From assembly GCF_947648125.1 (NCBI RefSeq), contig NZ_CANSMR010000001.1:682001-746000 (forward strand): a DNA stretch of 64,000 nt, given 5' to 3'. Positions 46,252-53,033 of this stretch are shown piece by piece. Position 1 is the stretch's first letter. Each line of letters begins with the position of its first letter. The notes beneath the pieces are model-generated. The model did not search any database, was not told the origin of the DNA, and saw only the letters and a program-made list of their open reading frames with translations. Both the position numbers and the translations under genes were made by a program. Source of the DNA: an uncultured Bradyrhizobium sp. (GTDB lineage Bacteria > Pseudomonadota > Alphaproteobacteria > Rhizobiales > Xanthobacteraceae).

Positions 46252-47477
46252 GCAGCGCGGCGATAAAGGTCACCGATCTGACCAAGACATTCGCACTCAC
46301 CGAGCACGGAGGTGGTCCGGTCTCATTGCTGGCGGCACTGCGCGCGGGCAAGAGCGAAGGTCGCGTGCGTGAGGTGCGGGCGCTCGAAGGGGTTTCGCTC
46401 GATATTGTTCAGGGGGAACGGGTCGGCATCATCGGCCCGAACGGAGCCGGCAAGACGACGCTGCTATCGGTCCTGACTGGGTTGATGCCGGCCACGTCGG
46501 GCACCGTCGAGGTGGTGGGCGACGTCCACGCGATGCTCTCGATCGGAGCGGTGCTGCGCGACGATCTCACCGGGCGGGAGAATATCGATCTCGACGGGGC
46601 GATCCACGGCCGCAGCCGCGCCGAAATCGACGCGGTTCGCCAGGAGATCATCGATTTCACCGAGCTCGGGGAATTCATCGATCGGCCCGTGCGCACCTAT
46701 TCATCGGGAATGAAGGCTCGCCTGGCGTTTTCGATGGGCGCCTTCATCGAGCCCGATATCCTCATCATCGATGAGACGCTCTCCGTCGGCGACTACTTCT
46801 TCAGCCAGAAGGCTTCGAAGAAGATGGCTGAAGTAGCCGCCGGAGGACGCATCGTCATCGTGGTTGCACACGGGCTGAAGGCCATCGTGCAGATGTGCTC
46901 GCGCTGTCTGTGGATGGATCACGGTCGCATCGTGATGGATGGCGATCCAAAGACCGTTGTTACGGCATATGAGCAGTCGATACGTGAAGCGGACGAAAAG
47001 ACATTGATGAAGAAGTTCGGGCAATCGGCTTCCGCTCGGAGCGATCGCCGGGATGGGGGAGAGTTGACGGCAGTCAACCTGGTCCAGGACGGCAAGGATC
47101 AAAGCGGGGCGTTGACTGCGATGCATCCACTCGAGATGCGGGTCGCGGGGACGCTGCGCAAACCCGTTGGGCGCTGCCGAATATTGCTCTCGATCGTGAG
47201 AGTGGATGGCCGGTCTGTCTGGCGACAGGACTCGAGTTCCGCCGGGCTCGACTTGCCGGCTTCGACATCATTCGAGGTGCGCGTCGCCATGGACCCTTTC
47301 ATTCTCGGAGCCGATCTCTATCAACTGGATGTCGAGCTGAGCGATGAGAGAGGACAATTGGACAGCTCGACGCGGGTGTTCGAAGTCGTGGATGTCGAAG
47401 GGCAGTTTGGTGGCAAGCCGTTGCTGCTGTATTCGCCGGAAATCAGGGGGCGCGCGATCGTGGCGGCCAGCACATGA
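46248..47477 (+). CDS. wzt: polysaccharide ABC exporter ATPase, Wzt-like 2
   Basis: A 409-residue ABC ATPase, clearly distinct from the preceding one. Walker A GPNGAGKTT (63-71), signature YSSGMKARL (151-159), Walker B ILIIDETL (171-178) with Asp175-Glu176, and His208 in VVAHGL. Residues of about 250-409 again form a beta-rich C-terminal domain with different sequence (FGQSASARSDRRDGGELTAV, VFEVVDVEGQFGGKPLLL). The ATG at 46248 overlaps the previous stop (ATGA); an ATG at 46236 is also in frame. With only one permease in the operon, the two ATPases may form a heterodimer or alternate as chain-terminus readers. Confidence 0.9.
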   Translation: MSSAAIKVTDLTKTFALTEHGGGPVSLLAALRAGKSEGRVREVRALEGVSLDIVQGERVGIIGPNGAGKTTLLSVLTGLMPATSGTVEVVGDVHAMLSIGAVLRDDLTGRENIDLDGAIHGRSRAEIDAVRQEIIDFTELGEFIDRPVRTYSSGMKARLAFSMGAFIEPDILIIDETLSVGDYFFSQKASKKMAEVAAGGRIVIVVAHGLKAIVQMCSRCLWMDHGRIVMDGDPKTVVTAYEQSIREADEKTLMKKFGQSASARSDRRDGGELTAVNLVQDGKDQSGALTAMHPLEMRVAGTLRKPVGRCRILLSIVRVDGRSVWRQDSSSAGLDLPASTSFEVRVAMDPFILGADLYQLDVELSDERGQLDSSTRVFEVVDVEGQFGGKPLLLYSPEIRGRAIVAAST

Positions 47478-48265
47478 ACATTGCCGGATTTGATCGCCGA
47501 GATTTCGGCATGCTCCTGAGCTTGTTCAAGCTCACTGTCGCCGACCGGTATCTCGGTTCCGGTCTAGGACTGATCTGGGCGGTGCTGTCACCTCTGTTCC
47601 TGATGGGAATCTTCACGTTCGTCTTCACGTTTGTCTTTCCCGGGCGGCTGCCGGGCCGGGAGGGCGCAATCCCCTACGTGGTCTGGCTTCTGAGCGGCTA
47701 TGGCCCGTGGCTCGCGATCAGCGAGGGACTTTCCGCGTCGACGACGTCGGTCGTCGGCAATGCCGGAATCGTCAAAAACGTGGCTTTCAAATCCGAACTC
47801 CTTCCGGTGGTCGGCGCGTTGACCGGGCTCTTCCCGCTCCTGGTATCGCTCGCCGTCATCGTGGTTCTCTTTGCGGTGTCGGGTGAAACCCCGAACCCGG
47901 TCTTGCTGTTCCTGCCGGTCTCGCTCTTCCTCGGCACGCTTTTCGTCTCCGGACTTGGCCTTTTCCTGGCCGCACTGAACGTCTTTGTGCGCGATACCGC
48001 GCTGGCCCTGCCGAATGTGTTGACGCTGCTGTTGTTCGCATCCCCGATTTTCTATCCGCTCAGCGCCTATCCGGCCGGAATTGCGAAGCTGCTTCAGTTC
48101 AATCCATTTTACGTCATCGCGGCAATGTTTCGCGCGCCGATCATCGATGGTGCCTTGCCTCCCTTGTGGATGTTCATCTACCTGGCGGTGGTCTCGACCG
48201 CCGTCTTTGCGGGCGGCTTGATGTGGTTTCGTCGCCTCAAATCGTTCTTCGACGCGCGCCTGTGA
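47474..48265 (+). CDS. wzm: polysaccharide ABC exporter permease (Wzm-like, ABC-2 type)
   Basis: A 263-residue inner-membrane permease with six hydrophobic segments and the usual Wzm/TagG length. The N-terminal amphipathic part (DFGMLLSLFKLTVADRYLGS) is followed by LGLIWAVLSPLFLMGIFTFV, the typical ABC-2 opening. Later segments include FASPIFYPLSAYPAG and LLQFNPFYVIAAMFRAPI, both conserved in O-antigen exporters. It overlaps the second ATPase by four bases (ATGA). It should translocate an undecaprenyl-linked finished chain to the periplasm, which differs from the Wzx route suggested by the flippase at 11473. Confidence 0.92.
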   Translation: MNIAGFDRRDFGMLLSLFKLTVADRYLGSGLGLIWAVLSPLFLMGIFTFVFTFVFPGRLPGREGAIPYVVWLLSGYGPWLAISEGLSASTTSVVGNAGIVKNVAFKSELLPVVGALTGLFPLLVSLAVIVVLFAVSGETPNPVLLFLPVSLFLGTLFVSGLGLFLAALNVFVRDTALALPNVLTLLLFASPIFYPLSAYPAGIAKLLQFNPFYVIAAMFRAPIIDGALPPLWMFIYLAVVSTAVFAGGLMWFRRLKSFFDARL

Positions 48266-48271
48266 GCCGCC

Positions 48272-48973
48272 GTGACCGGTCTTATTGCGATTCATCAGCC
48301 GAATTTCTTTCCGTGGCTCGGCTACTTTGAGAAGATCCGGCGCGCCGACGCATTGGTGTTCCTCGATGCGGTGGCCTATCCGCGCGCCGGCTCGGGCGGC
48401 ATGGGGTCCTGGTGCAACCGGGTGCGCCTGGCGGTGCAGGGCGAGGCGCGCTGGGTGACTTGTCCGCTCCAGCATGTGTCTCTCGGTACTCCGATCGGCG
48501 CGGTGAGCATTGACGACGCGCAATCCTGGCGCGCCAAACTGGTGCGGACCCTGGAAGCAAACTACGGCAAGGCGCCGCGGTTTGACGCCGGCATGGCGGT
48601 GCTGAAACCGCTCATCCTTGAAAGCGAGAGCAACCTCGCGAGTTTCAACATTCGCGCGATCAAGGCGATTGCGGCTCACCTCGGCCTGTCGACCCGATTT
48701 GTGCTGCAATCGACGCTACAATACTCGGGCAAGGCCACCGACCTGCTGGTCTCGCTGGTGAAGGCAGTCGACGGCTCGGCCTATCTGTCAGGCGACGGTG
48801 CGGCCGGATATCAGCGTGATGAGCTCTTTGCAGAGAACGGTCTCGGTCTCGTCAAGCTGAATTTCGTACAGCAGGCCTATTGCGAGCCGTCCCGGTTCAT
48901 TCCCGGGCTCTCGGTGATCGATTACCTGATGTGGGATGGCCGTCCGCTCGCGGAGGCCGCGAAGGGTCCATGA
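48272..48973 (+). CDS. WbqC-like family protein
   Basis: A 233-residue cytoplasmic protein of the WbqC family, named from an O-antigen locus. The opening LIAIHQPNFFPWLGYFEKI (4-22) and FLDAVAYPRAGSG, NRVRLAVQGEARWVTCPL and the end SVIDYLMWDGRPLAE are the family pattern. The activity is unproven; the frequent neighbours are aminotransferases, acyltransferases and formyltransferases, suggesting transfer of a small group to an amino sugar. The start is a GTG six bases after the permease stop. It overlaps the formyltransferase-deacetylase fusion gene by four bases. Confidence 0.88.
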   Translation: MTGLIAIHQPNFFPWLGYFEKIRRADALVFLDAVAYPRAGSGGMGSWCNRVRLAVQGEARWVTCPLQHVSLGTPIGAVSIDDAQSWRAKLVRTLEANYGKAPRFDAGMAVLKPLILESESNLASFNIRAIKAIAAHLGLSTRFVLQSTLQYSGKATDLLVSLVKAVDGSAYLSGDGAAGYQRDELFAENGLGLVKLNFVQQAYCEPSRFIPGLSVIDYLMWDGRPLAEAAKGP

Positions 48974-50382
48974 CGCAAAAGATCATTCTGCTCACGAGCT
49001 CGACCGGGCGGGCCCTGGACAGGGTAACGGAAGCCCTCGGGCCTTCGGCATCGATCGCGGTGGTCCGCGACCTGGAGTCGCTGCGCGCGGCTCCAGTCGA
49101 TCGGGACACCAGCCTGATCTGCTTCGGCACGGGTGTGATCGTGCCTGGCGATCTATTGGCCAGCCTGACCAAGCCCGCCTACAATCTGCACGCGGCCTCA
49201 CCGGAGTTTCCCGGCCGCGATCCGCATCATTTTGCTATCTATCGCAGTGCGCAAAGGTACGGCGCCACGCTCCACTTGATGACGGAGCGGGTCGACGACG
49301 GCGCTATTGTCGCGGTGGAGATGTTCGACGTGAAGCCGGATGCGACGCCGGACAGCCTGCTCGCCGAAGCGAACCGGGCGGCACTCCGGCTGATTGAGCG
49401 GTGCGGAGCGCGGATGCTGGAGCGGAAGCCGATGCGGGCGCTCCCCGACGTCCGCTGGGGGCCGATTAAGACGCGGCGCAGCGATTTCCTGCAGCTCTGC
49501 CGCGTGAACGCTCTCACCACCTCTCAGGAGTTCGAGTTGCGTCGACGTGCTTGCGCGTCGACGTCCCACAGCAACCTGACGGTGGAGCTTCACGGGCAGA
49601 TCTTCAAAATCGACCGGGCGGCGGCCATCGACGACGGTCTGGGTGAGTTCTCGGAATTCACCGAAGCGGGGTTCCAGAACATCCTGCGCCAGCTCAAGAG
49701 CGCAGGCTATCGCTTTGCGCGTTATGGCGATCAATCCTCCGGGTCTCACGTCATCTGGCGGCATGACGTCGACGTCTCGATGAATCGCGCGGTCCGGCTG
49801 GCAGAGATTGAACACCAGGAAGGCGTCGTTTCGACCTACTTCATCAATCCACGTTCCTGCTTCTATAGCATCTTTGAGCCTGAAACCGAAGCCATGCTGC
49901 GGCGGATCCAGTCGCTCGGCCATGAGATCGGCTTGCATTTTGATGCCAGCGCCTACGCCACCAGGACCTGGAGCGAGGACGCATTGAGCGCAGCCGTGCG
50001 TCGAGAGCAGGCCCTGCTTGAGACGCTGCTGCAATCGCCCATCCGGGCTCTGAGCTGGCACAATCCCGATCAGTCAAACCTGCTGGACTTTCAGGACAGC
50101 GAGATTGCCGGCTTGTCGAACGCGTATTCGGGAACCTTGCGGCGCGACTACGTCTATTGCTCAGACTCCAACGGCTATTGGCGTTTCAAGCCGATGGGCG
50201 AGGTGATCGCCATGGGGCACGAACGCCTTCACCTGCTGACCCATCCGGATTGGTGGACACCCGACGCGATGTCTCCGTCCGAACGCATCACTCGGGCCCT
50301 GCTCGGCCGGGCGCGTCGGCTCCGCGACGACTATGACAGACGTTTGGCGCTGGCGGGCCGACGCAATGCCGGCGGCAAATAG
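48970..50382 (+). CDS. formyltransferase domain fused to polysaccharide-deacetylase-like domain
   Basis: A 470-residue two-domain protein. Residues 1-165 look like a formyl-THF-dependent transferase: Asn72 and His74 in YNLHAASPEFPGRDPHHFA and Asp110 in VDDGAIV match the Asn-His-Asp catalytic set of Fmt and sugar N-formyltransferases. Residues of about 225-440 look like a NodB-type deacetylase: IWRHDVDVSMNRA (262-274) holds the metal-binding HDxD and GHEIGLHFD (317-325) the next motif. The simplest idea is that one half removes an acetyl and the other adds formyl to the same amine, but that is inference. ATGA overlap with the WbqC gene. Confidence 0.82.
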   Translation: MTQKIILLTSSTGRALDRVTEALGPSASIAVVRDLESLRAAPVDRDTSLICFGTGVIVPGDLLASLTKPAYNLHAASPEFPGRDPHHFAIYRSAQRYGATLHLMTERVDDGAIVAVEMFDVKPDATPDSLLAEANRAALRLIERCGARMLERKPMRALPDVRWGPIKTRRSDFLQLCRVNALTTSQEFELRRRACASTSHSNLTVELHGQIFKIDRAAAIDDGLGEFSEFTEAGFQNILRQLKSAGYRFARYGDQSSGSHVIWRHDVDVSMNRAVRLAEIEHQEGVVSTYFINPRSCFYSIFEPETEAMLRRIQSLGHEIGLHFDASAYATRTWSEDALSAAVRREQALLETLLQSPIRALSWHNPDQSNLLDFQDSEIAGLSNAYSGTLRRDYVYCSDSNGYWRFKPMGEVIAMGHERLHLLTHPDWWTPDAMSPSERITRALLGRARRLRDDYDRRLALAGRRNAGGK

Positions 50383-50391
50383 GAGTCGAGT

Positions 50392-51954
50392 TTGTTTCTT
50401 GCCCGTATGAAATACCTCCTTGCTCGTGTCTGGCAGCGCGGGCGCTTGGCCGCGACGACGCTGATGCTCGATCAATCGGGCGTGGTCGCTCGGCCGCCCT
50501 CGATGTTCGATAGCGTAGCCCGTGCCGTGAAGATTGGTCCATTGATCATCGGACTTGCATCAGACCTCGACGCCCTCGGCCGGGGCGTACGGATCATCTC
50601 CGGGCAGGGTTCCGAACAGGGCCGCAGGCATTCCGTCCTCAAATTTGGTCCGGTTGCAGTCATGCGTGCTCTCGACCTCGAGAGGGTCGCTAAGCCGCTC
50701 CAGGAATTTGAGCGTGAGGTTGGTAAATCCCGGGAAACTGGTCGCGATGCTGGCAGCGGAGCCGGTCGCCGCAGCGTTCTATTCATCCACAATTGCTACT
50801 ACAACTACTTCTACCTTGCCGCGGCGTTGCGCAGGCGCGGGTGGGACGCGATCTCCGCCAGCATCGAAAACCCGAACGGGCCGAACGCGAAGTTCTATCA
50901 TGGCGAAGACCTGAATCTGTTCGACCCGGATCCAGAACGGTTTCAGCGCAGGCTCTTCGACTTCTTTGCCGAAGTCGAGGATCGGTTCGGCATGGTTCAC
51001 TTCCATGGGGTCGGGTGCATGTCGATCTTCCCGGCATATTTCGATCAACAGCGCAGCTACGACGGGCTGCCGGTCGATTTCCTTCGCCTGAGACAGCGAG
51101 GGATCAAGATCGGCTACACAGTATCGGGGTGCAACGACGGTGTCGCTCAATCGAGCATCGTCAACTGGAGCGGAGCCTGCAACAAATGCGTTTGGCAGGA
51201 GCACCCGGAAGTCTGTTCGGACGCCGCAAACCTCGCATGGGGCCGCAAGATCCATACCATGTGCGACGTGGTGGATACTGGCGGATCGCCTGCTCTCGAT
51301 TGGAAGGGAACGGTGGACAACGTCTTCCGCGATCCGCTGACGGCGGCAGTCGACGCAGAGCTCTGGCGACCCGATCTTGAGATCCCCGCCGAGTACAAGC
51401 TGGAGCGGTCCGAAGGCGAATTGATCGTCTACCATGCGGTCGGGAACTACGAGTTAAGGTCCCGGAATGGCCGAAACATCAAGGGAACTCCGGCGATATT
51501 GGCTGCGATAGATCGATTGAGGGGCGAGGGGATGCCGGTACGGTTGGAATTCGTGACCAACGTGCCGAGCAAGGATGTGCGCTTCATCCAGGCGCAGGCC
51601 GATGTGTTCGTCGATCAGCTCAACTACGGCCGATACGGTGCGCAGGCTTGCGAGGCCATGATGCTGGGCCGGCCGACGATCTGCTTCATGAAAAAGGACG
51701 AAGCGCCGGGAGTGAGCACGCTCGGCTTCCTCGAGGAATGCCCGATCGTGTCTGCGACTGAACAGACGATCTACGCCGTGCTGAAGGACTTGCTCCTGGA
51801 CGCAGAAAGGCGCCGTGCTTTGGGCAAGGCCAGTCGCGAATTTGCGCTCAAATGGCATTCCGCCGATGCTTGCGCCGAGCGGTTCGAACTGGTCTATGAA
51901 CGGCTGACACGCGGGTTGCCCCCGACGGAAACCAGCTTCCGCCGAGGTCACTGA
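50392..51954 (+). CDS. putative GT-B glycosyltransferase
   Basis: A 520-residue protein with a glycosyltransferase-like C-terminal half: GELIVYHAVGNYELRSRNGRN, IKGTPAILAAIDRL, VFVDQLNYGRYGAQACEAMM (about 400-419) and LGRPTICFMKKDEAPG, where the E-A-M-x-L-G-R-P block is a group 1 donor site. Residues 120-200 (SVLFIHNCYYNYFYLAAALR, HFHGVGCMSIFPAYFD) form the N-terminal Rossmann half. A cysteine pair in GACNKCVWQEHPEVC (about 262-276) is unusual and may bind metal. The start is a TTG at 50392 with aggag six bases upstream. The first 120 residues match nothing I know. Confidence 0.75.
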   Translation: MFLARMKYLLARVWQRGRLAATTLMLDQSGVVARPPSMFDSVARAVKIGPLIIGLASDLDALGRGVRIISGQGSEQGRRHSVLKFGPVAVMRALDLERVAKPLQEFEREVGKSRETGRDAGSGAGRRSVLFIHNCYYNYFYLAAALRRRGWDAISASIENPNGPNAKFYHGEDLNLFDPDPERFQRRLFDFFAEVEDRFGMVHFHGVGCMSIFPAYFDQQRSYDGLPVDFLRLRQRGIKIGYTVSGCNDGVAQSSIVNWSGACNKCVWQEHPEVCSDAANLAWGRKIHTMCDVVDTGGSPALDWKGTVDNVFRDPLTAAVDAELWRPDLEIPAEYKLERSEGELIVYHAVGNYELRSRNGRNIKGTPAILAAIDRLRGEGMPVRLEFVTNVPSKDVRFIQAQADVFVDQLNYGRYGAQACEAMMLGRPTICFMKKDEAPGVSTLGFLEECPIVSATEQTIYAVLKDLLLDAERRRALGKASREFALKWHSADACAERFELVYERLTRGLPPTETSFRRGH

Positions 51955-52133
51955 ACTAAAACCGCACGCCGAGCGGCTAAGGTGGTTTTTCCTGCCTTCC
52001 CTATTTTAAAGTTCCCGCCGGCTTTGCCAGCCACGGACAACATCCAGGCCGCGGCGGGAATCGAAATTGATCGTCACACAAAATTCAACTGGTCGAACAT
52101 TGAACTATGTCTAGAAAGCTGAGGAACTTGCTG

Positions 52134-53033
52134 ATGAGCAAATTGGTGACGTCGCACACTGCTGGCGACGCGACAGCTGCCGAACCTTCATCGGAGAATT
52201 ATTGGAGCGACCACAACGTCACGCTCCATAAGCAGTTCTCCAGCGTGACCGAGTCACTCGAATACCTTGATTGGCGAAATAGCCAGTACATCGACTATGA
52301 AAAGTTTCTGCCCACAGCGTCGCACGACGGCGAGGTTATTCTCGACTACGGGTGCGGGCCGGGGCACGATCTGGTTGGCTTCATGGCCAACTCCCGTCCC
52401 GCTCTGGTCTACGGGCTTGATGTTTCTAAGCCGTCCCTCGCGGAGTCTGCATCCCGCCTCAACCTGCACGGCTATCAGTGCAAGCTCATTCAGATCAGCG
52501 AAACCGCCGAACGGTTACCGATCGAGGACAACTCGATTGACTACGTGCATTGTAGCGGTGTGTTGAACCACGTCCCCGATCCGGAGAGGGTTCTCAAGGA
52601 ATTCTGGCGCATCCTGAAGCCGTCGGGGTACGCGCGGCTGATGGTGTACAATCGCGACAGCCTCTGGTTTCACCTCTACGCCACGCACATCCTGCCTGCG
52701 GCAGACGAAAGGTACCGTGGTTTGCCCGCCGAGGAGGCGTTCCGTCGCTCCACGGATGGCTTTGATTGCCCGATCAGCCGGAACTGGACCGTCGAAGAGA
52801 TGTTCGCAGTCGCCGCGGCGGCCAATTTTCAGGCCAAGCACATCGGCAACTGCATCTCGCTGTTCGAGATGACGCTGCTTCCTCAGCGGTTCGCGCCGAT
52901 GATGAATCCATCGTTGCGGATCGAGAGCAGGAAGTTTCTTTCAAAGATCGTATTCGATGACAGAGGTGTTCCTTACGTCGATGGCAAGGTCACGGGTATC
53001 GACGGGTGCTATGAATTGAGGAAGGCAGGATGA
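52134..53033 (+). CDS. SAM-dependent methyltransferase
   Basis: A 299-residue class I methyltransferase. Motif I VILDYGCGPGHDLVGF (about 68-83), YGLDVSKPSLAE, then IDYVHCSGVLNHVPDPERVL with the post-motif histidine, and FWRILKPSGYARLMVYNRDS. Residues 20-55 (ENYWSDHNVTLHKQFSSVTE) are typical of surface-glycan methyltransferases. ATG 52134 is chosen for gagga eight bases upstream; ATG 52107 is possible. Upstream, 51955-52133 is the longest gap inside the operon and holds an AT-rich run and the inverted repeat TTCCCGCC/GGCGGGAA (52012-52019 and 52053-52060). It overlaps the next gene by four bases. Confidence 0.88.
   Translation: MSKLVTSHTAGDATAAEPSSENYWSDHNVTLHKQFSSVTESLEYLDWRNSQYIDYEKFLPTASHDGEVILDYGCGPGHDLVGFMANSRPALVYGLDVSKPSLAESASRLNLHGYQCKLIQISETAERLPIEDNSIDYVHCSGVLNHVPDPERVLKEFWRILKPSGYARLMVYNRDSLWFHLYATHILPAADERYRGLPAEEAFRRSTDGFDCPISRNWTVEEMFAVAAAANFQAKHIGNCISLFEMTLLPQRFAPMMNPSLRIESRKFLSKIVFDDRGVPYVDGKVTGIDGCYELRKAG

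Noticed and set aside
52081-52106. TTCAACTGGTCGAA-like palindrome before the 52134 methyltransferase as another copy of the shared operator
   Set aside because: It lacks the GTTCA-N5-TGAAC spacing and has no promoter boxes in matching positions.
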